Source: Evansella caseinilytica
Lineage (GTDB): Bacteria; Bacillota; Bacilli; Bacillales; Salisediminibacteriaceae
NCBI RefSeq assembly: GCF_900107275.1
Contig: NZ_FNPI01000017.1
Location: 1 to 64,000, forward strand
Reading direction: 5' to 3'
DNA length: 64,000 nt
Shown here: piece after piece, positions 17,125 to 26,045 of the stretch
Numbering within the stretch: position 1 is the stretch's first letter
Layout: every line of letters starts with the position of its first letter
Made by a program: the position numbers and the translations under genes
The notes under the pieces: generated by a model
The model's input: only the letters and a program-made list of their open reading frames with translations
Database searches by the model: none
What the model was told of the DNA's origin: nothing

Positions 17125-19818
17125 TTATTCAACTATGGATGTATTTTTATCCAACATTTGCTCTTTCAGTCTTTCCGCATGTTTTGTATATCCAAAATGT
17201 TTTTCTACATATACAAATGCTCTTTCCACTTGTGAAGTGTAAAAGCTGTCATCCGCCATTAATTGAGCTATTTTTTCTTTGACTTCATGCGGCTCCGCGT
17301 AAATCGCTGCTTCGCCGAATAATTCCATGTAACTCGGTGGAATAATGACGGGCACACCGGCTGCCATTGCTTCAAAAATGACTCGTCCAAAAGCTTCCAC
17401 CCAATCCGGATGCGTGTAATATACAAATACATCCAATTCCGCCAAAAAATCTCTTGGATGTAACTCTCCAAATTCCTTTACATGCCAATTAGAAGGTAAT
17501 CTCCCAAGCATTTCTTCAGGGACAGACGCGCCGCCCAAAACATGAATTTCATAGTCGTCTGATTCTGGATAAATCATTTGCAATTGTTCACGATCTGCCG
17601 GCCACTTGACATATTGCGAACGGGAATGGCGGCCGATTATTATTTTTGCTCTTCGCGGTGGACGCTCCTGCCTTTTCCATTCATCGACATCAATGATGTT
17701 TACCCAGTCTTCAAACCCAAGCTTTATCCCCTTTAACTCTTTCGCATGGTGCTCGTACAACGTTTCTCTGACAAGCGGCCCTATTGGAAACCACTTCCCT
17801 TGTTTTCCGAAATATTGTTTCAGATTCTCTGCACAATGATAAAAATCGTATAACACTTTTCCATTTTCACTGTACTCTCTTTTCGGAGGCTGATTGACAA
17901 TGACATTAATGGAATGCGCCTCCACATCAGGAATATACTTTTGCCATTCCTGAAGAACAGGGGGGTGCCTCACAATAAGCACATCGCAGCTAATTTTCTC
18001 TCCATAAACGAGCATCTGCACCTGATCCCCGTCAATTAATTTTCTGATGTTTGGATTGATTTGTTTTTCCGAATAGAAATCGTATCGTGCCATTTGGATC
18101 AAACCGGTTCTAAGACCCATTCTTTTATGAGCTTTTACTTCTTCTATATTTGACATATTCGTTCCACCTAACAGACGGAAGTCGGATGCAATAATGATAT
18201 CAAAGTGCCTTCGACCGTCCGGCTGCTTTTTTTCACGTGTCGGCAGCATCGGTTCGGGTACAGCAAAAGGCCGTGATACTTGCTTGATTTCATAGCGAAG
18301 ATCCGTTGGTGCACTTGTCTTATGAAAATAAGTGTAACTATCATGATATTCTTTTCGAGCACCCATGAAAAATCCGTGATAGCCAAACGCTTGATTCCCG
18401 GTTAATGAGCTGGAAGATTGTCTTTGAAAAGAATAAGGTCCCGTGTTCAAATCAACAACAGCTTCATCTCCGAATACGATCTTTAATCGCCGTTTAAACT
18501 CACCATCTGCGCCGAATCGTACCTCATCCCAATATCCCAGTGCATTCATCACCTGTTTCCTGCGGAACATTAAGGATGACAAATTGGCAAACAAATAAGA
18601 TCCAGGTTTTCCGCGACGATGGAACTGCAACTCTTCTGTTGCACGTGCCTGCTGTGTCGTATTAGCTATTACATTTGGATTGTCTAACAAGTGGACAGCT
18701 TGCGTACTTAATTTCTCAGGATGTGACCAATCATCTGCATCATTTATCGTCACAAATTCCCCTGCTGCTTCCCTTAAAGCAAGATTGCGGGCTTTATACG
18801 CTCCACCGTTAGTTTTTGCTTTAATCAAACGAACTCTGGTGTCTTTTTTCTCGTATTCTTTAACAATTGTTACCGTTGCATCGTCACTGCAGTCATCGAC
18901 GACCAGCAATTCAATATTGCTCCATGTTTGTGCAAGAATGGATTCAATTGATGTCCGTATCACTTTTTCCGCATTGTAAACAGGCATGATAACAGATACT
19001 GTTGTTTTCTCTTCTGAATTGCTTATTCCGTGTTCGATCATATGCTCTGATCCAAGACCATCATATGCTGTCTGATTACCAGGTATTTTAAAGGTGATTT
19101 TCGACATTCCATATAGCTGCAACGCCTTGTTTATCCACTTAACCCTGTCTTCGGGCGATGTCTCAAGGTTAGCTGCTGCTAAGTACAAATCTCCATGCTC
19201 CTCAGTAGCCAACGCTTTTGTTATACTGTGTTTTGCCTTATCTGTTTGTCCTAAAAGAGTGTAACATTCAGCTTCCAAAATAGTTTTTCTCCGTAAAAAA
19301 TCCCGACTTCTCTCACCTTTCACTGCTTCGGAAAGATACTTTAGACATTTATTTGCATCCTCTTTTTTATACTGATTGGCATGCCACAAGGCAAGTTCCC
19401 AAGCAACGAGGCGTTTCAAATACTGATTATCCGTCTTAAAAAATATGTCTTCAAGATCTGCCAACGCTTTTTTAATGAAACCGAGATCATAGAGACTGTA
19501 TCTTAATCTTTTCAAACGCCTCTCTGCACTTTTTTGCTTGGTCGAACGCTGATACAACTGATGCCATTTCCGTTTCCCGCTAGTAATCTGCCAGATGTTC
19601 CATAAAAACTTTTTAAAACGCCTTAAGACTTTCCATACTTTACTTTGTTTCATTGCGGCAAATTGGCTGACAATGTCGTTTCGCTTCCGTATCAGCTGTT
19701 CATTTCTTTTTTTTTCTTCTTCTATCTGAGCATCCAAATGTGTGATTTTAGCTTTCCATTCTGCGATCTGTTGACGTTTGATCATGAGTTCTTCTTCGAA
19801 ATTTTCATTTTCCTTCAT
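17125..19818 (-). CDS. Double glycosyltransferase (GT2 + GT4-like) with coiled coil and helical repeats, copy A
   Basis: About 897 residues from the ATG at 19818, which has GGAGGAG 7 nt upstream and overlaps the end of the previous gene by 14 nt. Parts: N-terminal coiled coil followed by QSKVWKVLRRF; TPR-like helical segment (about 70-250); GT-A family 2 domain with VSVIMPVYNAEKVI, VVDDCSDD and NDADDWSH (about 275-500); C-terminal GT-B domain with GRHSRSQYVKWP and the nucleotide-sugar site EAFGRVIFEAMAAGVPVI (about 545-890). Two transferases in one chain suggest addition of two successive sugars. Clear tandem paralogue of the next gene upstream. Confidence 0.85.
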   Translation of the reverse strand: MKENENFEEELMIKRQQIAEWKAKITHLDAQIEEEKKRNEQLIRKRNDIVSQFAAMKQSKVWKVLRRFKKFLWNIWQITSGKRKWHQLYQRSTKQKSAERRLKRLRYSLYDLGFIKKALADLEDIFFKTDNQYLKRLVAWELALWHANQYKKEDANKCLKYLSEAVKGERSRDFLRRKTILEAECYTLLGQTDKAKHSITKALATEEHGDLYLAAANLETSPEDRVKWINKALQLYGMSKITFKIPGNQTAYDGLGSEHMIEHGISNSEEKTTVSVIMPVYNAEKVIRTSIESILAQTWSNIELLVVDDCSDDATVTIVKEYEKKDTRVRLIKAKTNGGAYKARNLALREAAGEFVTINDADDWSHPEKLSTQAVHLLDNPNVIANTTQQARATEELQFHRRGKPGSYLFANLSSLMFRRKQVMNALGYWDEVRFGADGEFKRRLKIVFGDEAVVDLNTGPYSFQRQSSSSLTGNQAFGYHGFFMGARKEYHDSYTYFHKTSAPTDLRYEIKQVSRPFAVPEPMLPTREKKQPDGRRHFDIIIASDFRLLGGTNMSNIEEVKAHKRMGLRTGLIQMARYDFYSEKQINPNIRKLIDGDQVQMLVYGEKISCDVLIVRHPPVLQEWQKYIPDVEAHSINVIVNQPPKREYSENGKVLYDFYHCAENLKQYFGKQGKWFPIGPLVRETLYEHHAKELKGIKLGFEDWVNIIDVDEWKRQERPPRRAKIIIGRHSRSQYVKWPADREQLQMIYPESDDYEIHVLGGASVPEEMLGRLPSNWHVKEFGELHPRDFLAELDVFVYYTHPDWVEAFGRVIFEAMAAGVPVIIPPSYMELFGEAAIYAEPHEVKEKIAQLMADDSFYTSQVERAFVYVEKHFGYTKHAERLKEQMLDKNTSIVE

Positions 19819-22351
19819 GAAAAAACTCCTCCAATCTTGAAGCATGCTTTGAATACCCAAAATGTTCTTCAACATAGGCAAGTGCTTTTTCAACCTGAGC
19901 AGCATAATAACTTTCATCCTGCATTAAGTGATCGATTTTCTCGCTTACCTCAGAAGGCTCAGCATAAATAGCCGCATTGCCAAATAGTTTTTTATATTTT
20001 GGTGAAATGATTACCGGAACTCCGACAGCCATCGCTTCAAAAATAACTCGACCGAAAGCTTCCACCCAATCGTGATGCGTAAAGTAAACAAACACATCAA
20101 GCTCAGCAAGAAATTCCTTCGGGTGCCGTTCACCGAACTCAAATACATTCCAATTGGCAGGTAACTTGCCCAATATTTTTTTCGGTGCTTTGGCTCCTCC
20201 CAGTACATGCACTTCGTACTTATCTGATTCTGGATATACTGTCAGTAATTCCTGGCGTTCACCAGGCCATTTGACATACTGGTCTCTGGAGTGGCGGCCG
20301 ATTTTAATTTTCATACCGGAATAAGGACGCATCTGCCTCTTCCAATCATGCACATCAATAATATTTACCCAGTCTGTTGCCGCCAATTCAATCGATTCTA
20401 AATCTTTTGAGTGATGCTTTTGCAACGTTTCCCGAACTAACGGGCCAATTGGATACCAAGTTCCTGTTTTTCCGAAATATCGCTGGAGATGACCGGCGCA
20501 TTTTGGAATTTCATATAATGTGTCTCCCTCATCACCGTAATCTCTTTTCGGCGGTTGATTTACTATAACAATGATATTCTGCGCTTCCACATCAGGAACA
20601 TATTGTTGCCATTCCTGCAAAGTTGGAGGATGCCTTAAAATCAGCAGATCACAGCTCACTTTTTCACCATAGACAAGCATCTGAACCGACTCTCCGTCAA
20701 TTAATTCCCTCACCTGCGGGTTTATCACTTCTACAGAATTCAGGTCATACCTCGACAGCTGAATCAAGCCTGTGCGCAGCCCTAACTGTTTTTGTGCTTT
20801 AATCTCTTCGATATTCGACATGTTTGTACCGCCTAAAAGGCGAAATTCCGATACAATGATGACATCAAAATGCCTTCTGCCATCCGGCTTCTCTTCTCTT
20901 TGCGGCCGCATTGGTTCAGGAACAGGGAACTGGCGCTTATCCAGCGGAAAGTCATAACGCAGCTTGTCCGGATTGTTGTTGTGAAAATACTCATGCGCTT
21001 CCGCATACTCTTTACGCACTCCAAAAAAATAGCCAGGGAATCCGAAGGCAGAATGGCTGGTAAGTGATGTTTCCGATTGGCGCTGAAAGGACAATGGCGC
21101 AGTCTGTAGCTCTGCCACTGCTTTTTCTCCGAAAACTATCTTCACCCGCTTTACGAATTCAGAATCTCCGGCAAAGCGAACACAATCCCAATACCCAATC
21201 GCCTTCATGACAGGGACCCTGCGAAACATGAAGGAAGACATGTTGCTGAAGGTGTATATTCCAGGTTTCCCTCTGCGGTAAAATTTAAGCTCGTTCGTCG
21301 CCCGCGCCTGCTGTGAGAAGTTCCCAACAATATGTTCATTCTTCAGCAAATGAAGAACCTGTATTTCGATTTTTTCCGAATGTGACCAGTCATCGGCATC
21401 ATTTATCGTGACAAACTCTCCAGTAGCCTCGTTTAGAGCAAGATTACGTGCAACATAAGCTCCCCCGTTTGTCTCCGCTTTTATTAATTTAACCCTCGAA
21501 TCCTTTTCCACATACTCTTCTACAATAGATACAGTGGAGTCATTGCTGCAATCATCGACAATGAATAATTCTATATTTGTCCATGTCTGCCGAAGCATAG
21601 ATTCAATGGACGTACGAATAACATCCGCCGCATTGTATGCAGGTATGATAATGGATACTTTAGGGTTACTGGTTGTTATATTTCTTCCTTTATTTTTTCC
21701 TGGTGCTGTTATCAAGCAATCATACGCAGATTTGTTATTTTTATTTCCGTCCAATGCAATTTTAGCTGTTTCATTCTGTTCAAAAGCTTTGTTAATCCAG
21801 CCCATACGTTTCTCCGGCAGCGATTCTAAATTGGCGGCGGCCAGAAAAAGATCTGTATGAGGAGCGAGTAGTTCAACGGCCCGCATAATAATCTGTCTTC
21901 CCTTTTCTGGTTCCCCTAAAACATCGAAGCATTCCGCTTCCAATATCGCAGCTCTGCGTAAAAGCTCCTTATCTTTTTCGGCTTTCACGATTTCTTGCAG
22001 GATTCGTAAACAACGACTTGCATCCTCCCTGTTGTATTGATTCGCATGCCAGACAAGCAGCTCCCACGCTGCAAGTTTTTTGAGATATGGATCGTCGCTG
22101 TGAAGATATAATTCCTTCAAATCGGATAACCCGCGCTCCACAAAGCCCAGGTTATATATTCGATACCTTACCCGCTCGATTTTTTTCAGTTGCGCCCGCT
22201 TTTTTCCGGGTTTAATAATCCTTTTTATTACGTTTTTTTGTTCTTGAGTAAATACGCCGGAAAGGAACTGCTTTTGCTTAGTACTGAGCAGCTTATACAA
22301 GAACCAATCAATCATTTCGATAATGATTTTTTTTATCTTTCGAAACATCAT
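19805..22351 (-). CDS. Double glycosyltransferase (GT2 + GT4-like), copy B
   Basis: 848 residues, two adjacent ATGs at 22351/22348 with a weak ribosome site (GGCGGTG). Same plan as copy A without its N-terminal coiled coil: basic amphipathic N-terminus, TPR-like helices (about 50-215), GT2 domain with VSIIIPAYNAADVI, VDDCSNDS and NDADDWSH (about 230-450), GT-B domain with GRHSRDQYVKWP and EAFGRVIFEAMAVGVPVI (about 510-840). High similarity to copy A over the whole length shows a tandem duplication. It overlaps copy A by 14 nt, so translation is likely coupled. A dispersed repeat element sits directly upstream. Confidence 0.85.
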   Translation of the reverse strand: MMFRKIKKIIIEMIDWFLYKLLSTKQKQFLSGVFTQEQKNVIKRIIKPGKKRAQLKKIERVRYRIYNLGFVERGLSDLKELYLHSDDPYLKKLAAWELLVWHANQYNREDASRCLRILQEIVKAEKDKELLRRAAILEAECFDVLGEPEKGRQIIMRAVELLAPHTDLFLAAANLESLPEKRMGWINKAFEQNETAKIALDGNKNNKSAYDCLITAPGKNKGRNITTSNPKVSIIIPAYNAADVIRTSIESMLRQTWTNIELFIVDDCSNDSTVSIVEEYVEKDSRVKLIKAETNGGAYVARNLALNEATGEFVTINDADDWSHSEKIEIQVLHLLKNEHIVGNFSQQARATNELKFYRRGKPGIYTFSNMSSFMFRRVPVMKAIGYWDCVRFAGDSEFVKRVKIVFGEKAVAELQTAPLSFQRQSETSLTSHSAFGFPGYFFGVRKEYAEAHEYFHNNNPDKLRYDFPLDKRQFPVPEPMRPQREEKPDGRRHFDVIIVSEFRLLGGTNMSNIEEIKAQKQLGLRTGLIQLSRYDLNSVEVINPQVRELIDGESVQMLVYGEKVSCDLLILRHPPTLQEWQQYVPDVEAQNIIVIVNQPPKRDYGDEGDTLYEIPKCAGHLQRYFGKTGTWYPIGPLVRETLQKHHSKDLESIELAATDWVNIIDVHDWKRQMRPYSGMKIKIGRHSRDQYVKWPGERQELLTVYPESDKYEVHVLGGAKAPKKILGKLPANWNVFEFGERHPKEFLAELDVFVYFTHHDWVEAFGRVIFEAMAVGVPVIISPKYKKLFGNAAIYAEPSEVSEKIDHLMQDESYYAAQVEKALAYVEEHFGYSKHASRLEEFFHEGK

Positions 22352-22398
22352 TACACCGCCAAACTGGATCGAAATATGCTTGCTGATTATTTATTTAA

Positions 22399-22626
22399 GT
22401 GTTTGTTCAAAAAGAACGTTTTTTATCTTTTTGAACAAACACGAAGCAATGAGCCACTCTACACTGATAAGCTACGAGCTGTCTCGACGGATTTACGTCG
22501 GTGCGATACTCGCAGAGGAAGAGACAATGAGTGAAGCCGATGCATTCTTTTCAATACGTCTACGAGTGGTGTTCTCGTAGACGGTTGCATCGAGCGTGAA
22601 CCATTGCCTTTTTGAACACGCTCTTT
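22399..22626 (+). repeat. Long dispersed element, copy 1 (228 bp, internally shortened)
   Basis: Starts with a 16-bp hairpin (GTGTTTGTTCAAAAAG ... CTTTTTGAACAAACAC) and ends with TTTTTGAACACGCTCTT, giving inverted termini. Shared inner blocks: GCTACGAGCTGTCTC, GAGGAAGAGACAATG, GAAGCCGATGCATTCTTTTCA and CATCGAGCGtGAACCATTGCC. Relative to copies at 29438 and 59964 it lacks about 80 bp containing the GACATTCCGC block. It fills most of the gap between the exporter gene and copy B of the double glycosyltransferase. Confidence 0.75.
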
Positions 22627-22641
22627 AAATCATTTCATGCA

Positions 22642-24186
22642 CTATTCCTTTTTTGCCCTTTCTCTTTGAGCATTAACGTCTTCCCTGTACTGTTTCACGA
22701 TTTCCTCAGCATCACCATCGCCCCGCACTTGACCTTTCTCCATCCAAATCGCACGGGTACATACCTGTTCAACAAATCTCATACTGTGGGAAACGATAAT
22801 TACCGCTTTTGCGTTTTCCATCATTTCCTGTATTTTCTCACTCGCTTTTTGCTTAAATTCTGCATCTCCTGTAGACAATGCTTCATCGATAATAAAGATA
22901 TCCGGCTGTAAGGTAGCAGCGATACTGAATCCCAGTCTCGCCCTCATGCCGCTGGAATAGGATTTAACAGGCTTTCTGATGGAAGAGCCCAAATCGGAAA
23001 AATCAACAATCTTATCATAATCTTGCTCTACCCTTTTTTTAGGTAACCCAAGCAGCATGCCATTTAAATAGATGTTGTCTTCTCCAGTCAATTGTGAATT
23101 AAATCCGGTACCGTAACCGAGAAGAGCTGTTGTATCACCGTTGACTTCGAGCATTCCGGACTCCGGCGCCAATATTTTCGTCAACATTTTGCACAGCGTG
23201 CTTTTTCCGGCTCCATTATGGCCGATGATACCAACCACTTCTCCTTCTTTTATTTCAAAGCTCACATTTTTCAGCGCCCAATGTACCTCTTTTTTCATTC
23301 GGTAGGAGACACTGACATTTTCCGCCTTGACCACAATGCTGTTTTTTATTTCCGTATTTGTTTTTTTCAGTTCCAATTTTTTTCGTTTCTTTGGTTTTCT
23401 TTCAGGAATTGTCGCCTTGTAACTTTTGATAACATCCTTGGGCTTTCCGACTTCTCTGACGACACCTTTGTCCAACCAAATCAACCGGTCGCAGTTTTTT
23501 CTTGCATATCGCAAACTATGGGTTACAAGTATTACCATCTTCGCTTTAGATACAAGGTCCTTCATTTTGGCTGCAGCTTTTCGCCCGAAAGCCATATCAC
23601 CGGTATTTAACGCTTCATCAAGTATGAGAATTTCTGGTTCCAAATGGGCGGCCACGCTGAATCCTAGTCTTGCTTTCATCCCGCTGGAATAATACTTCAT
23701 CGGCCTGTCCATGAAAGCACCCAGTTCGGCGAAATCATGAATATCATCAATATATTCACTTATCTTCTTTTTTTCAATTCCCAGCATCATCCCGTTCAAG
23801 TAGACGTTTTCGCGACCTGTCAATTCTTTTTTAAAACCCATTCCTAGAGAAAATAATGCAGACACTTTGCCGTCAACATCCAACTTTCCTTCATCAGGAT
23901 GTAAAATTCCGGAAATTAACTTACACAACGTCGTTTTACCTGATCCGTTTGAGCCGATGATTCCTAGAATCTCCCCTTTATAGCCTGCTATATTGATGCT
24001 CCTCAATGGCCATACGACTTTGCTGTCTTTCGCTTCTTTCTTTTTCTTGAAAAAGTTGATCATGTGCGATTTATAATCATCTGTCCGATAGCCTGAATGA
24101 AAAGAAACTCCAATATTTTTAGCGTCTAGAACAATCTCTTTTGGCTCATCTATTTCATTGTTAATATGTTTGCTTGTAAGTAACAT
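22642..24186 (-). CDS. ABC exporter ATPase with two fused TagH-type nucleotide-binding domains
   Basis: 514 residues. NBD1 (about 1-265) has Walker A GSNGSGKTT, signature YSSGMKARLGFS, Walker B ILILDEALNTGD and H-loop VTHS. A Lys-rich linker leads to NBD2 (about 290-514) with GHNGAGKST, YSSGMRARLGFS, IFIIDEALSTGD and VSHS. Both sites look complete. TagH/RfbE-type ATPases normally have a single NBD and dimerise; here the dimer is built into one chain. With the permease 17 nt downstream it should power export of a lipid-linked surface polymer across the membrane. AGGTGG lies 9 nt before the ATG. Confidence 0.92.
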   Translation of the reverse strand: MLLTSKHINNEIDEPKEIVLDAKNIGVSFHSGYRTDDYKSHMINFFKKKKEAKDSKVVWPLRSINIAGYKGEILGIIGSNGSGKTTLCKLISGILHPDEGKLDVDGKVSALFSLGMGFKKELTGRENVYLNGMMLGIEKKKISEYIDDIHDFAELGAFMDRPMKYYSSGMKARLGFSVAAHLEPEILILDEALNTGDMAFGRKAAAKMKDLVSKAKMVILVTHSLRYARKNCDRLIWLDKGVVREVGKPKDVIKSYKATIPERKPKKRKKLELKKTNTEIKNSIVVKAENVSVSYRMKKEVHWALKNVSFEIKEGEVVGIIGHNGAGKSTLCKMLTKILAPESGMLEVNGDTTALLGYGTGFNSQLTGEDNIYLNGMLLGLPKKRVEQDYDKIVDFSDLGSSIRKPVKSYSSGMRARLGFSIAATLQPDIFIIDEALSTGDAEFKQKASEKIQEMMENAKAVIIVSHSMRFVEQVCTRAIWMEKGQVRGDGDAEEIVKQYREDVNAQRERAKKE

Positions 24187-24203
24187 GTTTGATAACCACC
24201 TAA

Positions 24204-24986
24204 TTATAATGCTTTAATAATTTTGTGCTCGTTCCGGCTGTAGTGATAAAGCATTAATGTGATAATACATACCGAAATCAGCCCGATGACAAACAAGCTG
24301 AAAAAATTAGGGTATGATTGATACATCAAAACAGCGCGGTAGGAATCCAAAAGTACCGCTACCGGATTCATGGCTACGACCCAGTCAAACCTTTCCGGTA
24401 AGCGGCTTCCAATCCAAATAATCGGTGATGCGTAAAAGAACATCCGTAATATATGTGTAAGAATATTATCAATATCTCTGACAAAAACACATATATAAGA
24501 AACAAATAAGCTCACTGCTATTAAAAACAGCATTTGGATGAAGATAATGACTGGCAAAAAGATTACCTGCCATCCTGGAATAACACCAAAAGCAACCAGA
24601 AATATGGCTATAACAATTAAACCAAATGCAAAGTTAAACATTTGTGTAGCGGCTGTTGCCAAAGGAAAAAGTGACTTTGGCAAGTACACCTGATTAATAA
24701 TCGACGAATACTTCACTATCGCCCTTGAGGACGTGTTCACCGTTGTATTCATCCAACGCCAAGCAATTAAACCAATGGCAAGGTACACCGGATATGTTGG
24801 TTCTTCCGAATAGCGTCCGAGAATAACTACAACTAGAAAATAATATACAACCATATTCAGCAATGGATCTAACAACCACCAGAAATATCCGAGGTAGCTG
24901 TTCCGGTGTTCCGCTTTCAATCCCGATTTAACGAGATATATTAATAGGTCTTTTCTTTTTAGCATTTCTTTTATATATTCACGCAT
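24204..24986 (-). CDS. ABC-2 type polysaccharide/teichoic acid export permease (TagG-like)
   Basis: 260 residues, typical for TagG/RfbD permeases. About six membrane segments are visible. Family-typical stretches include YLGYFWWLLDPLLNMVVYYF near the N-terminus and FYASPIIWI plus MNPVAVLLDSYRAVL in the second half. It should form the membrane channel for the fused two-NBD ATPase encoded directly downstream. The substrate is presumably the undecaprenyl-linked glycan built by the adjacent glycosyltransferases. Starts at an ATG at 24986. Confidence 0.92.
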   Translation of the reverse strand: MREYIKEMLKRKDLLIYLVKSGLKAEHRNSYLGYFWWLLDPLLNMVVYYFLVVVILGRYSEEPTYPVYLAIGLIAWRWMNTTVNTSSRAIVKYSSIINQVYLPKSLFPLATAATQMFNFAFGLIVIAIFLVAFGVIPGWQVIFLPVIIFIQMLFLIAVSLFVSYICVFVRDIDNILTHILRMFFYASPIIWIGSRLPERFDWVVAMNPVAVLLDSYRAVLMYQSYPNFFSLFVIGLISVCIITLMLYHYSRNEHKIIKAL

Positions 24987-25079
24987 AACGTACGATTACA
25001 CCGCCATTCAAATTCATAAGTTTGAAGTGAAGTATCCTGGTCTTCGTTTGATAAAGGCTGACAAGATCAGGGGTTATTT

Positions 25080-25853
25080 TTATGTCAGGTATTTTATTGA
25101 TTTATAGTAAATATAATTCATAAAATACCATATACTTTTTATAAGGCTTAATTTTTCTATTTCACGATAGACTCTCCAGTTTTGTTTTGCCATTTTCAGC
25201 TTATTACTCGAAATGGAATTATCTGATAATCTGTAAACGGATAATATTTCCTGTAATCCGTAAGCTGAAAAACCCCGTTTACACAAATGCAGCCAAAGGA
25301 CATAATCCTGGCGAGTCCGGATATTTACCATTTGTACTTCTCCTGTTTGCTCCTGATCTATCATCACGGTCAAGCATCCAATAACATTTTGCTTCAAAAG
25401 CAGTTTATAATCAGCCTTATCAGGAATAGGAACGATTTTCCCGATATCTTCCCCCCTTTCATTGATTGTTTTATATTTTGTAAAAGAAAAAGCAATTTGT
25501 TTTTCTTGCATAAAGCGCAATTGTTTCTCCAATTTTTCAGGCAGCCATTGATCATCGCTGTCCAAAAATGCGAGATATCTTCCGCCCGCTTCCCTGATGG
25601 CAATATTACGCGCAACCGCTGGACCGCTGTTTTCTTTTAATTGCACCAGACGGATACGGTTGTCTTTTTCTTTATACTTCTCAATTATATTTATCGTTTT
25701 ATCGGTAGACCCATCATCAACAATAATCATTTCCCAATTCGAATATGTCTGAGCAGCAACGGAATCGATAGCCGTTCCAATAAATTTTTCCGAATTGTAT
25801 GCGGGAGTGATTACAGAAATGAGCGGTTTTCCGTCATTATCCTTATTCAACAT
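25080..25853 (-). CDS. Family 2 glycosyltransferase
   Basis: 257 residues. GT-A fold with ISVITPAYNSEKFI, MIIVDDGSTDKT, VARNIAIREAGG and the metal-binding DSDDQW. This matches SpsA/EpsE-type inverting transferases that add one sugar to a lipid-linked acceptor at the inner membrane face. It follows the GT4 gene and the short open stretch at 25860-26045, and precedes the permease gene by 93 nt, all on the same strand. Sugar donor not predictable. Confidence 0.9.
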   Translation of the reverse strand: MLNKDNDGKPLISVITPAYNSEKFIGTAIDSVAAQTYSNWEMIIVDDGSTDKTINIIEKYKEKDNRIRLVQLKENSGPAVARNIAIREAGGRYLAFLDSDDQWLPEKLEKQLRFMQEKQIAFSFTKYKTINERGEDIGKIVPIPDKADYKLLLKQNVIGCLTVMIDQEQTGEVQMVNIRTRQDYVLWLHLCKRGFSAYGLQEILSVYRLSDNSISSNKLKMAKQNWRVYREIEKLSLIKSIWYFMNYIYYKSIKYLT

Positions 25854-25859
25854 AAATTA

Positions 25860-26045
25860 TCACCATTTTAGTGGTTGTTCAAGGGAACCATCGATGCCAA
25901 AAAATTCAAGACCTAGCAGTTGTCCCAAATGCAACGCGCACGCTGCCAGCGTAGTGACAGCATAACGACGACCTTCATCGGCATGTTTTCGTGAATTTTG
26001 AACATCCTCTTTTATTTTTTGGAGGATCGCTTCGGTTGAGTTCCG
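25860..26045 (-). pseudogene. In-frame open stretch after a GT4 stop codon: possible gene remnant
   Basis: Directly after the TAA of the GT4 gene, in the same frame, 61 sense codons run to a TGA 6 nt before the next gene. The peptide contains HADEGRRYAVTTLAACALHL and ends FGIDGSLEQPLKW, looks protein-like, and the DNA is more GC-rich than its neighbours. No in-frame ATG is present. It may be the 3' remnant of a lost gene, or a former C-terminal extension of the GT4 protein. I do not recognise the family. Confidence 0.35.

Noticed and set aside
22399-22626. Long dispersed element considered as OLE RNA or another known large RNA
   Set aside because: Too short, and I could not match any known conserved core; left as unknown.
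25036-25074. Hairpin with T-run on the plus strand near the GT2 gene end
   Set aside because: No plus-strand gene ends there, one mismatch in the stem, and the minus-strand side has no T-run; likely incidental.
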